A stretch of DNA of 64,000 bases from Lepidostoma basale (Eukaryota > Arthropoda > Insecta > Trichoptera > Lepidostomatidae), in contig JAHDVF020000993.1 in NCBI GenBank assembly GCA_022606425.2, positions 1 through 64,000 on the forward strand. The letters are read 5' to 3'. The notes under the pieces were generated by a model. That model was not told where the DNA came from. It ran no database searches and worked only from the letters and a program-made list of their open reading frames with translations. A program made the position numbers and the translations under genes. This document shows, one piece after another, positions 1 to 10,220 of this stretch (the stretch's first letter is position 1; each line of letters opens with the position of its first letter).

Positions 1-219
1 ACTTCAAAGTGCGTCTACTCCACTGATTATCCACTGGACTCACTATATGGCCGGCCTAATTACATACCAATGATTCTATTCTGAAAACTATCATACATTA
101 GCAACTTTGAACGTTATTTTGCATAATATTATTGCCTCGTTTATGATCAAATCAAAATTAATATCGTATTAATTTCATTTGCATTTTGATTTCCTATTAA
201 TTTGGTAAATTGCATTGAA

Positions 220-430
220 GTGAAATTTGAACAGGGGCATGTGACGTCGGGAATTCCATAGACGCTTATAGCGTGTTCACACACGTTCCTTGTACATTTA
301 TGCGCGGTTCATATTCATCGCGACCCTATTTAGCAGGGATCGTTTATTTTATTGCTACCGTACGTAGCTATGCACGGGGGCCGATAACAGAGCCAAATCC
401 AGGCGTTAAGATGACCCTTGATGTTTATAT
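220..430. other. GC-richer single-copy island
   Basis: This stretch is noticeably less AT-rich than its surroundings and has no repeat counterpart elsewhere in the window. No long frame or motif is recognisable. It could be conserved non-coding sequence. The remainder of 1-830 is AT-rich and I see nothing in it. Confidence 0.3.
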
Positions 431-841
431 TATGTCTGAGAATTGATTTTCATTTCCCTCACTGGTGTATAAAGTGGTATTAAGATACGAAAAATTAAAG
501 GAAAATATTTTTATCACAGGGTTAGTGAGCGTTTTCATAAACTCGCTAAATTGTTATAGGCATTCTTCTATTATTTTTTGGTATTCTGTAAATAAATCTA
601 TCTTGAAGTTGTGACGCTAAATAATGATGAATATTAAATATCTCTCTTATCAAATACATCAAATTGATTGTGCAAATATGGATATTAAATACGACAATTG
701 TTGAACTATAAGAATATGTAAAACAATAAATATATAATTAAGTAATAAGTTAAGGATCTAGAATTGCTGCATATTGTAATATTTGAAGGGTGTTATATTG
801 TTCAATTGAAAAATTTTTTTTTAAATTTTTTTTGATTTTTT

Positions 842-1079
842 TGAATCGCTCTTTACGTCATGACAGCATGAGCCAAATTGATGTAAAGGGTATTATGAAT
901 ATCATAGTGATTCTCGTGACATGTGATAGGTAGCTAATCTATCGCCATTTTATTGTCACGTGAATTCTACACCAGACCAAAGACAGTATGAAAATCACAC
1001 TGCCCTCGCCGGGAATCGAACCCGGAACCTTTGGGGTGGCAGTCAATGCACTTACCACTCGGCCACAAAGGTCGTCAAT
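842..1079 (-). mobile_element. SINE-T copy 1 (tRNA-derived SINE)
   Basis: Read on the minus strand, the head holds an RNA polymerase III A box (TGGCCGAGTGG, 1055-1065) and B box (GGTTCGATTCC, 1012-1022) at tRNA-like spacing. A family-specific body and an A/T-rich tail (811-841) follow. Such SINEs are non-autonomous retroposons transcribed from the internal promoter and mobilised by a partner LINE. This is the best-preserved head of six copies in the window. Other copies lie near 5.8, 8.4, 19.6-20.1, 25.2 and 52.5 kb. Confidence 0.85.
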
Positions 1080-1206
1080 GTGTTTCTACAAATCAATAAT
1101 GTTTATAAAATAGTTAAATAATAATTTTTCGTATAACACATATCATATAATTTGTGGTATTATCACTTCTAGGAGAAATCTTTTACTTTCTAGGAGATTT
1201 ATTATA

Positions 1207-1288
1207 GACATGTTTCGCGTTGCTAAGACATTATCAAATGCTAAATAATAAACATTTGATAATGCCTTAGCAAGGCGAAATATGACAT
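1207..1288. repeat. TAGC-type hairpin element, inverted pair
   Basis: The left arm (1207-1240) and right arm (1253-1288) are near-complementary. Each holds a stem-loop of the form GCCTT-AGC-AAGGC followed by GAAA and ATATG or ACATGTC. This looks like a decayed relative of the hammerhead-like modules elsewhere: the segment before the stem reads TTGATAA rather than CTGATGA. The flank with AATAAAACTTCTAGAAAACAG recurs at about ten sites in the window. Confidence 0.6.
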
Positions 1289-1522
1289 TGTAATAAAACT
1301 TCTAGAAAACAGACGTTTTCATCCGTATTAATATTAGTGTTACTTCTATATTTTTTTAAAACTGCTAGTTCTATGCTCCACTTCAATATATAATGCCTTA
1401 GCAAGGCGAAATATGACATTGTAATAAAAATTCTAGAAAACAGACGTTTTCATCCGTATTAATATTAGTGTTACTTCTATATTTTTTTAAAACTGCTAGT
1501 TCTATGCTCCACTTAAATATAT
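1261..1522. repeat. 131-bp tandem duplication
   Basis: Positions 1261-1391 and 1392-1522 are almost identical direct copies, with only a couple of differences. They contain the right arm of the TAGC-type element and its flank. The low divergence suggests a recent duplication. Confidence 0.9.
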
Positions 1523-1609
1523 TACTCGTATATAAGGATTTATACGAAATGAATTTAATTAAAATTTGTCAACTTTGCGATAAAATGAGATGAGTGGTTT
1601 TAATTAAAA

Positions 1610-1890
1610 TCTTACGTGAACTTAAACGGTTTTACAGTTTTAATTAAATTTTGCGGTGCGTGTATTCAGTTCGGTCCTGTTCTAGCTGTCGCCCAGTTTT
1701 CTCTTGCGGGAATCGAAAGGAAATGGTTTTGGCGCAGTTGTCGCGCCCCGAACCAGAACGGGAGCGGAGTTATGACTGGATATATGTATGATTTGTGTCG
1801 AGGCGGCTACGTTAAACCGATGCCGTGTTGTGTGTTACATTGTATCACGCTGATTATATTACTTTCTCATGAATCGAGTACCTGCGGCTG
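1610..1890. other. GC-richer single-copy island
   Basis: This has more balanced composition than neighbouring DNA and no copy elsewhere in the window. A 91-codon open frame on the plus strand resembles no family I know, so I treat it as non-coding. Confidence 0.3.
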
Positions 1891-1925
1891 AAATATAAAA
1901 GGAATATTCGCAGATTGGTTCTAAT

Positions 1926-2203
1926 TTGGGTTGAGCAAAAACGCTTTCGTGGCTGAAAGGAAAATTCTAGCAAAATGTGACAATATTTCATATACGATAG
2001 CGGAAATTAAAAAAATCTTTACAAGACTATACATAACAAGGACTGTATTGGCGCACGGAAGTGAGAGATTGACGCTGATAGTGAAATCCGTTGAAGCATT
2101 GGACGACATGTTTGAAAGGAATGTTCTTGGTAACATTTGTGATACCATAAAGAACGCAGAAGAGTGGCGCATAAAAAGAAATGACGAATTGTACTACATT
2201 TAT
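1926..2203 (+). mobile_element. LINE-B fragment, 5' part (RT C-terminal region)
   Basis: The frame encodes a diverged version of the C-terminal region of the RT at 42035-43282. Shared landmarks are ERLTL...FERNVLGNI (versus ERLDTFERRVLRRI) and EEWRIKRNDELYYIY (versus EGWRVRHNDELYNIY). The homology stops at about 2203 and resumes at 2754, so the copy was split by a later insertion. It is an inactive remnant. Confidence 0.75.
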
Positions 2204-2753
2204 CAAAACAAATCGAATCAAATCAAATCAGTTTGTTCTATCAAAAGATATTAAAAACAACAATTATAGTTTAAGGCATCTATTGAAAACAAGATAAACA
2301 TAAAAAAATATATAATACCAGGAACGCATGAGAGATGACATTAGATCGACATTAGAATACAAGATACCCTCCAAAGTCAAAAGTCTTCTGAACGTACTTT
2401 CACGAATATGAAAGACGTCGATCTCCGAAGTGATCATGTTCAGCAGTTTGATTGCACTCCCTACCGGCATCACGAGAGGCCGGTTGTTTCTGCGTGCAGG
2501 AATTTAAAACAGTCTGTGCTGACGCTGTCGAAGATAACCATCTGGAACATAAAGATGGATAGCCTCCAAGATAAGGGAGTTCTCAAAGGATCCCCTGATA
2601 AGTCTGAAAAAATGGGTAAGTGGGTAAACCCATCTCTTCTTATCTACAAACTATTGGTCCCCAGCATGCCCAAGAGGAAGAGGAATGCAGTGGGATAAAG
2701 CCACGGATAGCTACCAAACTCCCTCTATGAATATATTTGTGAAGCTTCTAGTA
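2204..2753 (-). mobile_element. GATTT-tailed retroelement, copy 1
   Basis: This minus-strand copy ends in an (AAATC)n run at 2208-2230, which is the GATTT tail. The body shares many blocks with copies at 2833-3290 and 21787-22115. It interrupts LINE-B between its residues equivalent to YNIYK and RLRWAGH. No RT motif is visible, so whether it is a SINE or a LINE 3' end is unknown. Confidence 0.6.
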
Positions 2754-2832
2754 TCTTAACACACAAATGACTCCTCAGATTGAGATGGGATGAACACATA
2801 CACAGGATGCCAAATGCGCGAGTACTTAAGAG
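2754..2832 (+). mobile_element. LINE-B fragment, resumed after insertion
   Basis: The sequence encodes KASSILTHK, a stop, then LLRLRWDEHIHRMPNARVLKRT. This continues the LINE-B protein, whose intact copy reads KAPSLSTQVRLNRLRWAGHVQRMP. With 1926-2203 it reconstitutes one older copy. Confidence 0.7.
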
Positions 2833-3290
2833 AACAATCGATCAATCAATCAAATAAGTATATTTTATCAAAAGTTTTACAAATAAAAAAAAAGTTTCAG
2901 ACATCTATTGAGAGCAGATAAAATATAATATACTACATAATACCAAGAACGCTAGAGAGATGGTTTGACTTTAAGAAGATAAGATACTCCCTTAAGCCAA
3001 GAGCATTTGTCTTCTGAACGCACTTTAAATTAAATTAAAGATATCGATCTCCGAAGAGATTGTTCTTCTCACTAGTGACACCGGAGGCAGATTGGTTCTG
3101 GCTGTTGGTAGGTATAATAATCTATACTGTTGCTGTCGGAGATATTTATCAGGAACAAAATACCATCTTCCTCCAACACTGCCGAGGTCTCGAAATATTC
3201 CCCGATTAATCAAAAATCTCATGGGATAGAGCCACGGATAGTTACTATACTCGTACTCCCTTACGTGAAATTACCTCAGATTTTTTTCAT
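2833..3290 (-). mobile_element. GATTT-tailed retroelement, copy 2
   Basis: It begins with a degenerate tail (repeats of AATC, 2837-2858). It then follows the same body as 21787-22115 read in reverse, including a block around GACACCGG and CCAATTGGTTCTGG-like sequence. It sits directly beside the interrupted LINE-B. Confidence 0.6.
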
Positions 3291-3330
3291 AAACGTATTT
3301 TAGCTGTAGCCATCGTATTGAAAAGTCTTT

Positions 3331-3640
3331 TCTTCTTCTTTTTATCCTGTCACACCTCCGTGGTCCATAGGGCCTCTAGGAACCTTCTCCACCCGACTCT
3401 ATCGCAGGCCTGATGCCTATCATCATCCCAAGTGAGGCCTGCTGCCTTAACCTCGTCCTAGACGGCTCTTCTCCAGGTGGCTCTAGGTCTGCCTCGCTTC
3501 CTTTTCCCCCCCATAGGGGATCAGTCTAGTGTCAAATCCCATAGGGGATCAATCAGAGAACGGCATTTGACACTGGTTGTGGTCAATAGATCTTGAATAT
3601 TGAGCGAAGGCACCTATTTATAAACACCGGGAGTTATTAA
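3331..3640 (-). mobile_element. LINE-D 3' fragment
   Basis: This matches 38373-38765 over most of its length, with an internal deletion. The GAA-type tail (cttcttctt on the plus strand) is at 3331-3342. The minus strand encodes an arginine-rich C-terminus typical of non-LTR RTs. It has frameshifts and is inactive. Confidence 0.65.
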
Positions 3641-3744
3641 AACCAGTCAGTGATAAAGATGACGAGTAAAGGAAAAATGTGTAATGCAAGTTAAACAAAC
3701 GATTTAGAAGTTTTTAAATACAATAGAATTAAATAATTATTTAT

Positions 3745-3975
3745 TTAATCTGCAAGGTGAAAGATGTTGTGTGATGGCAACAACGCAGCAGATACTGGAA
3801 TGCGCACGTGCAAAGGATGGATTCCACCAGAATTCCACACCCTGTGGCGCATCAGATTCCTGCCGGCTACCGTCCCCCCGGAAGACCGCCAATGAGATGG
3901 AGGGATAGCTGGGGGTCGACCTCCCAAGAGAGGCCAGCCTGATTACGGGAACAGACCATAGGTCTAAAAGAAGAA
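3745..3975 (+). mobile_element. LINE-H-type RT 3' end
   Basis: The plus strand encodes RSRYWNAHVQRMDSTRIP followed by RPPGRPPMRWRDSW and SQERPA, then an AGAAGAAA-type tail. The RPxGRPPKRW signature at the very end of RT ORFs is common to several non-LTR clades. Similar copies lie at 19668-19938(-), 24335-24810(+), 33545-33895(+) and 59654-59902(-). The frame contains stops. Confidence 0.65.
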
Positions 3976-4690
3976 AAAAATTACTGATGATAAATTTATA
4001 TATGCTAATAAAATAGCTTCAGATTTTTAAATCGTTTGAATTTAAGAGCTTAAGGGCATCAGCGGAAAAACGAATGAAATGAATGATTGTGTGTTTTCAA
4101 CGTTCAACACAGTCAAAACATTTGATAGGAACGTGTGTTTCCCGGACATGGCTTCAGTCGTTTCAGAATGGCGTATATGCGAGAGTGGTTTAAAAATAAA
4201 ATATCCCAGTTTATTCAGTTTCCGTATATTGCATGAAGAGTCAATAAAACTACCTGGGAAACATTGTATTCTGCAGTTTGATCGCCCGTTGACATTTTCA
4301 GTTGAACATGGAACAAATTGCTTTTTCAGGTACCTACCTAACCGATATTGTCTATTTCGTGGTACTTGCTAAAGTAAAGAAAACGAAGTTTCGTTTTAAC
4401 CAAATTCAATGAAATGTGGAATATGAAAATGAGAACGTAAAGCTTGGCATAAAATTATAAACCACGTAAAATTGAAACTATTGCCTGATTCATGTTAAAA
4501 AAATATTAAACATTCAGATTTACTTGAAAAAAAAACATTAGTTAAGAATATTTTTTTAGTTATTATTTGTAACGTCGATTCATACAATAAATGTTAAAAC
4601 CGAGGATAAGGGTAACAGAAATTAAAAATACATTATATCTTGATTATACGTTTCTTTTTTTCATATACTTAGTAAACAAAACTCACTTTA
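3976..4690. other. Unassigned AT-rich sequence
   Basis: I see no repeat match or convincing coding potential here. A 97-codon frame at 4079-4372(+) has no recognisable family features. Confidence 0.3.
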
Positions 4691-4734
4691 TTAAAAAAAA
4701 AAAATTAAATACCAAACATGTTTCGGACTAACAA

Positions 4735-4975
4735 TTTAAAAATATTTATTGCTTCCATATTCGCCACCATTTTGTGTTGTGGATTCACATTTGAATAACT
4801 CTTTGAAGACAATGTAATTTCACAAAACTTTTTGGCACCTTTCAAAAGCATGTTTCGGAACACAGACTTCCCATCTTCCACCGAAAAAGAGAAGTCTGTG
4901 TCCCGAAACATGTTTGTGAAATGTACGAAAAACTTTTGTGTAAATCCAAAGTTAAAAAAAAGTTTTTCAAGTAAA
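4735..4975. mobile_element. Hammerhead-like element, inverted pair (decayed)
   Basis: Two arms meet near 4880. The minus arm carries GAAGATGGGAAG...TTCC-GAA-ACATGC and the plus arm AGAAGTCTGTGTCCC-GAA-ACATGT. The flanks share the block that recurs with GATTCACATTTGAATAACTTT across the window. The core positions before the stem are degraded in both arms. Confidence 0.55.
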
Positions 4976-5104
4976 TAAATTTATTTTAATTGATATTTGA
5001 TTATTAAATTATTGCCGTTTCTAGTTTTTAGTACATTTGTCGAATAATTGGGACGAAATTATTTTTCAAATATCAAAAATTGATGTAAACTCTTTTTTAT
5101 TGTA

Positions 5105-5218
5105 ACAACGATGTATGTTGAGGAAGCGAGGAAAATATGCCAGGAAAGAAAAGTGTGTCAGTCCATTCTTTCTGCCTACCCCTTCGGAGAGACGGCGTGA
5201 TGGTTAGTAAGTTAAGTT
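5105..5218 (+). mobile_element. LINE-A 3' end
   Basis: Only about 110 bases of the LINE-A 3' terminus remain: the last RT codons (VEEARKICQERK-like), the conserved block TTCTGCCTACCCCTTCGG, then GGCGTGATGGTTAG. This is a severely 5'-truncated insertion. Confidence 0.8.
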
Positions 5219-5309
5219 TTTAACAAATGGTTCCGTTTCAACAGTTTATGATTTTTTGCAGGAATAAGTATCTCCGTTAACCGACTCTACAAAATAATTA
5301 GAATCGCTG

Positions 5310-5640
5310 TGCAGCGTATAATGCAAATTGCGCCCATTCCAACAAATAATGTATCAGGCTGATGGCAAAGTAAGCACCGTACCCCTCGACCCCTGTCATT
5401 ATTATCCCCCGATGGTACCATTGCACCCGCCACCTATATCCACCTACAGCCACCTACCGCCACCTACCGCTGGCGCTCGCGTAGCCGGCAAAGGAGGGCA
5501 TTTGCATAACAGCCGTAAAACTGAGATTCGCTAACAAGTGGGATGATATCTGTGTTAGCCCGGCCACACCATGCCAGGGGCTTGCAACGCGTTTAATGGC
5601 TGTAGTTGTCGATGATTTATTAACTTTCCTACACGCGCAC
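5310..5640. other. GC-richer single-copy island with CCACCTA repeats
   Basis: This is one of the least AT-rich stretches of the window. It holds a run of imperfect CCACCTA units near 5429-5470 and an ATTTGCATAA octamer-like site near 5500. There is no repeat counterpart. The short proline-rich open frame (5328-5534) looks like a by-product of the simple repeat. It is a candidate regulatory or conserved non-coding segment. Confidence 0.35.
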
Positions 5641-5775
5641 GTTCGTATATCACCAATGCTTTATTACTGTGCGTAATGAAACAAAAGTTAATATCTTTCG
5701 TTCAAATTCATTGCAGAACTCACCCCTCATTAAAAACGTCACATTTATTAAGAATATTCTAAGATTTATTGTATT

Positions 5776-6055
5776 GTTCAACCTTCGTGGCGAGTGGTAC
5801 TTTGACTGCCACACCGAAGATCCCGGGTTCGAATGCCGACGATGACAGCGTGATTGTTTCACTGTCATTGATCTGGTGTTGATTTCGCGTGACAGTAATA
5901 AGGCGATAGATAAGCTACCCATTACATGTCCGTAGAATCGATATGATAGCTTTACCCTTTACATCGATATGGCTCGTGCTGTAATGATGTAATGAGCGCG
6001 AACAAAATAATAATTAGAAGAATAATAATAAAAATAATAATGATAATAATAATTG
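5776..6055 (+). mobile_element. SINE-T copy 2
   Basis: The head has a degenerate A box (GTGGCGAGTGG) and a B box (GGTTCGAATGC, 5826-5836). The family body follows (TGACAGTAATAAGGCGATAG, GCTCGTGCTG). The 3' tail is an (AATAAT)n-like run at 6005-6055, the form seen after several copies. Confidence 0.8.
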
Positions 6056-6352
6056 ATGTTTCTTTTTTTATATACTTTGTATACAACACTTATATTTATT
6101 AAAAAAAGATAAATTAAATATCAAATATGTTTAGGACTAACCAGCCCTTCATCAGTGATATTATATAAATATTTAAAATATAATAAAATTGTTTACAAAT
6201 ATGGTCAGTTTTGAGCGATGTTATAATGTTATAATATAAATGTTACAATATAACTGATGAAGGTGTGGTTACTCCGAAACATGTTCGACATTTAATTTAT
6301 ATATATTTTTAAAATGTGAGTGTTGTTAACTAAGTATATAAAAAGAGAAACA
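6056..6352. mobile_element. Hammerhead-like element, inverted pair
   Basis: The outer arms are inverted copies (TTTTTTATATACTTTGTATACAACAC-type flank at left, its complement at right). Each arm holds a module next to the centre: minus-strand CTGATGA near 6150 with stem GGGCT-GGTT-AGTCC, and plus-strand CTGATGA at 6254. The minus copy has lost the G of GAA. Confidence 0.65.
6254..6285 (+). ncRNA. Hammerhead-like ribozyme module
   Basis: CTGATGA (6254-6260), unpaired A, stem II GGTGT/ACTCC with one mismatch around loop GGTT, GAA (6276-6278), palindrome ACATGT (6279-6284) and T at the would-be cleavage position. No stem I pairing is visible. The partner arm on the minus strand has the compensated stem GGGCT/AGTCC. 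Confidence 0.45.
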
Positions 6353-6359
6353 TTATCTA

Positions 6360-7590
6360 CAACACAAAGTTATGGGGAACATAGAATTAATAATAATATT
6401 TGTTGTAAGCTGGTTTCGGTAGCATAAAAACCGGTATGAATTTTAATACAAACTTATGAAATAAAACGGAATACAATAAAGAGTTGCATACAGTAAATGT
6501 ATTAAAATGATAATACAAAAAGGTTGAAAGCAATGAGAAATTATCACAACAAAGATATAATTGGTATCCCAAGAACTAGCAAATATTAGACTCTGCTGCA
6601 AAACAATCCACTTGGATTGAAACTAAAAAAAAAACTTCTATCACGGTTTGTTTCACCATGGGACTTCATTCGCGTCCCAATTACTTTATAATGTTCACAG
6701 TAAAATATTTGTTTTGTGGTCGTGCGATCCCGCATTAGAGATATTTTCGACCTTTATACATAGGGTCAAAGCACCAATGAATGACCGTTTAAGGTTCAGC
6801 TTGTACTGAAATCCACACTGCACATCCACGTAGGCATTAATTTCATTATTTCAGTGTACAAAATAAAAGAAAACAATAAGAAACACACTGACTTCTCTAA
6901 ATTCTCTAACTTTTTTTATTGAAATATGAGTATTACTATTAAAATTAACATTTCTCTAACAAAAAAAAGGACAATCACCAGTAATATAAAAATATGTAAA
7001 TATTCAAAGAATTGCACAATAAATAACATTAAAAAAAACCTTACCACACCTTTCCATATAAAAAAACTACTAACAATCTCAGACCAACAACGGGAAGACG
7101 CACTTTTACCGTTTGACAAGGCACAGTTCAAAACTGATAGTTTTGTTTCTTACCAACAGTTGTCTCTGCCTACCTCTTTTGTCATAGTTTCTTGGGATTA
7201 AGGTTTTTTGACTGGACACATAGAGCGATTCTTATTATATTTTGTTTCATTAACCAACGGTCATTTACTGGGGGGCGGTCAAATACTGGTGCTTCGACCC
7301 TACAATGAATGCAGCGCAGTAAAAGTTTTTGCATACATTGGTAGTGCCTGGGGGAACTCTCGACAGCTGGTCTCTCTCTCCTAACAAAAATGAGTCTGTT
7401 CGATGTTATTTTAACGATTGTTCGCTGCTGCACCTAACAACAAAGTTTTACTATCAAACATTTGGCAAGTTTATGAAACATCGACACTTTAACACGAATT
7501 TTCGCGAGGTCGTTCACAGTTTCGTGCCGTACTAAAATGTGGAAATTTAGTTTTTGTCATGGAATTTAAAAAAAAAATATCATGCATTTG
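6360..7590. other. Unassigned AT-rich sequence
   Basis: This is about 1.2 kb without a recognisable repeat or gene. Overlapping 60-90-codon frames at 6916-7433 look random. Confidence 0.3.
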
Positions 7591-8160
7591 GGACAAACAA
7601 ACAAACAAACAAACAAACTATCACGCCGTTTCTCCGCAGGGGTAGGCAGAGAGAATGGACCGCCACACTACTCTATCCTGGCAAACCTTTCTAGCTTCCT
7701 CCACATTCATATAACGAGTCATACACGCACGTCGATTCCTCCGACTTCTAACATGACCAACCTTTAAAATTTGATTAATTTGGTCATGCCATGTTTTCCT
7801 CGGTCTGCCCCGACTTCGTACCCCATTTACACCATTAACGTATACTTTCTTAACCTTTCCTTCTTCATCCATCTGTTCCATATGTCCGAACCAACGCAGC
7901 GATCCTTTCATAATTTTGTTCATAATACCTTCTTCCGCTCTACATTCCTTTCTTATATCAGCTTTGAGATTCTGTCGTATATCGTTCTACCACACATACG
8001 TCTTAGGGACCTTATCTCTACCGCATTTATTCTGCTCTCATCCTTCTTCTGCCAGTTTCATGCTTCGCTTCCATACATTAGGGTTGGGACCAGATCTCCA
8101 TTGTGAACGGCTGTTTTCGCTGCATTTGCGACAATTGTTAGATTGCGGATAATCTTTCTC
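7591..8160 (-). mobile_element. LINE-A2 copy, (TTTG)n tail
   Basis: The minus strand encodes MNKIMKGSLRWFGHMEQMDE and RSRGRPRKTWHDQINQILK, ending CGETA with a stop, then GGCGTGATAG followed by a (GTTT)n tail at 7591-7619. It aligns with LINE-A but the tail motif is TTTG rather than TTAG. Upstream (7924-8160) the RT frame continues with frameshifts. An intact frame covers 7621-7923. Confidence 0.8.
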
Positions 8161-8366
8161 CTTAACCAAGATTGTGTGACTGACTTCATTTGCAGTAAAA
8201 AATGTCTCGAACTTACTAAATTTCCAGATCAGGTAAATAATCCCTGTTCATCATAATATTACGTACAATTTGGTATTAAGAATCTGAATTTAAAAGTTTA
8301 TAAGAAACTTTTGAATATGAACTGCAAATCTAGACTGCAGCAGTTTAATACCAATATTTATCAAAC

Positions 8367-8597
8367 GACGACCTTTGTGGCCTCGATTCCCGGCGAGGGC
8401 AGTGTGATTGTCACACTGTCTTTGGTCAGGTGAAGAATTCACGTGACAACAAAATGGCGCTAGATTAGCTACTTATCACATGTCACGAGAATCACTATGA
8501 TAGCTATATTAATACTCTTTACATCGATTTGGCTCATGCTGTCATGATGTAAAGAGCGATTCAACAAAATAATATAATAATAATAATAATATTTTTG
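8367..8597 (+). mobile_element. SINE-T copy 3, promoter deleted
   Basis: The head begins GACGACCTTTGTGGCC but jumps directly to CGATTCCCGG. The segment between the A and B boxes is missing, so the internal promoter is destroyed. Body and (AATAAT)n tail are present. Confidence 0.8.
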
Positions 8598-8704
8598 TAC
8601 TTCAAATTTAGTCATCCCTACTATAGATGTAAAACAGTGCTTTGGGTGAATTTTCTCACTCGATCCAAAAACAATCGTTACATACGAAAGATATAAGAAT
8701 TTGC

Positions 8705-8775
8705 ACACTCACTCACACACATACACACAAATCACACAGACACGCAGGCACACACACATGCACACAAAGACACAC
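8705..8775. repeat. Imperfect (CA)n microsatellite
   Basis: A run of CA-rich units with interruptions such as ACACAGACACGC. It is simple sequence only. Confidence 0.8.
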
Positions 8776-8889
8776 TTTGATTTAATGATTTTCATGAAAA
8801 TCAAAAAAAAAGTATGATTTTTGTATTTTAAACAATTATGTAAAACTTCGTATTTAATATTCATATTTAAAAAAAATTATATTAATGTA

Positions 8890-9140
8890 TAAAATAAAAC
8901 AGAAATAAAAACACCGCGCTTCGTTTTTCACCACTATGCGGTTATTTTAATTGCCGACTAGTTTCGCTTGTACCCAAGCTTCCTCAGGGCTTCGTAATAA
9001 CAAACTTCGTTATAATAATAGGCTATTACGAAGCCCTGAGGAAGCTTGGGTACAAGCAAAACTAGTCGGCAATTAAAATAACCGCATAGTGGTGAAAAAC
9101 AAAGTGCACTGTTTTTATTTCTATTTTATTTTAAATATAA
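8890..9140. mobile_element. Hammerhead-like element, long inverted pair
   Basis: Arms 8900-8997 and 9028-9125 are nearly perfect inverted copies around a short AT-rich spacer. Each carries a hammerhead-like module next to the centre, pointing outward and followed by an AATTAAAATAACC block. The same element type recurs at 27418-27680 and 46085-46360. Confidence 0.75.
8953..8990 (-). ncRNA. Hammerhead-like ribozyme module
   Basis: On the minus strand: stem I strand GCC (8988-8990), CTGAGGA (8981-8987), an extra A, stem II GCTTG/CAAGC with loop GGTA, GAA (8963-8965), palindromic stem III ACTAGT (8957-8962), C at the cleavage position (8956), then stem I strand GGC (8953-8955). All invariant hammerhead core positions are present; position 7 is variable in the family. 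The departure is the unpaired A before stem II. Its partner on the plus strand (9033-9070) has AAA in place of GAA. Confidence 0.6.
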
Positions 9141-9159
9141 GTACCTAATTACTACTTAT

Positions 9160-9229
9160 TAGATATGCACTTTCGTACATATAAACCTCGTACTTTTATA
9201 CATTTAAGTTAGTATTTAAATAATTTAAA
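9160..9229. repeat. 70-bp direct repeat, copy 1
   Basis: This 70-base block is identical to 10221-10290, 1061 bases downstream. It adjoins the hammerhead-like element. The segment between the copies contains SINE-L and a hammerhead-element terminus. Confidence 0.9.
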
Positions 9230-9489
9230 TGGTATTCTGATTTTGAAAATTTGGTTTGGTTCATTTGGTGCTCCCGTGAATTTGGAGAAATTACGTGTAT
9301 AAGTGAATTGTTTTGGTCAATTTGATTGTTGCCGCACTTTATAATAGTTAATTGTGAGACGTAATACGTTTGTACTGTTTTGATGTCAAAATTATACAAG
9401 TTTTTTCGTTTATATAAAGAATTTTGACAGGTGTAAAAATAAATTTTTCATTTGTTCCAATGACAATTTGAATAATTTCTTCCATATTC

Positions 9490-10045
9490 TTTTAAAGTTC
9501 TCGCTGGTGTTGGTTGGTTTTAAGTACCTAATTACTGCCAAATAAAAAAAGTGGATACGTGGAACATTAATTAAATCATATAACAGCTAATTTAAAAAAC
9601 ATTGGAAACGTGTAACATAAATTAAATTAACACAAAAGTCCGGATCGTCCATGTCAACATGTGCAACATCGGAAAAACATTATGTGTTATTACATTATGT
9701 GCTTAATTAAAAAAACGGTGGATTCGTGGAACATAAATTAAATAGACAAATGTGCACCATCTAAAAATAACATTTTGTATTAAATTATTTTTATTTTGTT
9801 ATTTTATTTTATATCATTGTATTTTATATTATTTGTTTTAGATTTATTTTGTGGATGTTGGAAGATCTAGGTGTGCGCGGGAGATGCCTATTGGTGGCGA
9901 TGAGGTTCGCAACCCATCACACCGCGTCTCCCGCGGGGCGAAAAGAGAAGGATGGAGTGCCGCATCGGTTAAAGTGTGACAGTCCATTCTTTCTGCCTAC
10001 ACTTTCGGGGAGACGGCGTGATGGTTAGTTAGTTAGTTAGTTAAT
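9490..10045 (+). mobile_element. SINE-L copy 1 (LINE-A-tailed non-autonomous element)
   Basis: The AT-rich 5' part contains degenerate internal repeats of GTGGATACGTGGAACAT. A GC-rich core follows with a hairpin GCGGGAGA (9877-9884) pairing TCTCCCGC (9927-9934). The last ~65 bases are shared with LINE-A (CAGTCCATTCTTTCTGCCTA...GGCGTGATGG) with a (TTAG)n tail. Sharing a 3' end is how SINEs or deleted LINE derivatives use a partner RT. No polymerase III box was found. Other copies lie at 13573, 18996, 44013, 48787 and 55195. Confidence 0.8.
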
Positions 10046-10054
10046 TAGTTATTT

Positions 10055-10095
10055 TTTTAAATGTCTCATCACAAAATGAATGCTTCATACGAAAC
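10055..10095. repeat. Recurrent element terminus block
   Basis: The block AAATGTCTCATCACAAAATG with GAATGCTTCATA recurs with small changes near 27640, 46325, 51800 and 61005. Each time it is close to a hammerhead-like element, so it probably marks one end of that family. Confidence 0.6.
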
Positions 10096-10220
10096 TTTAA
10101 TATTATTTTCATACTAGGGCATGATTTTTTGAAAAAAGTCGCTCAATTGTAAAATCTTAAAACATAATTATTTAATTAAAATGTTTTAAAAAATCTGAAG
10201 AAAAAAAACCGAAAACATTA

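Noticed and set aside
5328..5534. Proline-rich 68-codon frame
   Set aside because: The proline run is produced by the CCACCTA simple repeat; no start context or homology to support a gene.
7771..8152. Hydrophobic plus-strand frames resembling membrane proteins (also 19231-19590, 58220-58588)
   Set aside because: Antisense of LINE-A; the Phe/Ser/Leu-rich composition is a by-product of the basic, Glu-rich RT C-terminus.
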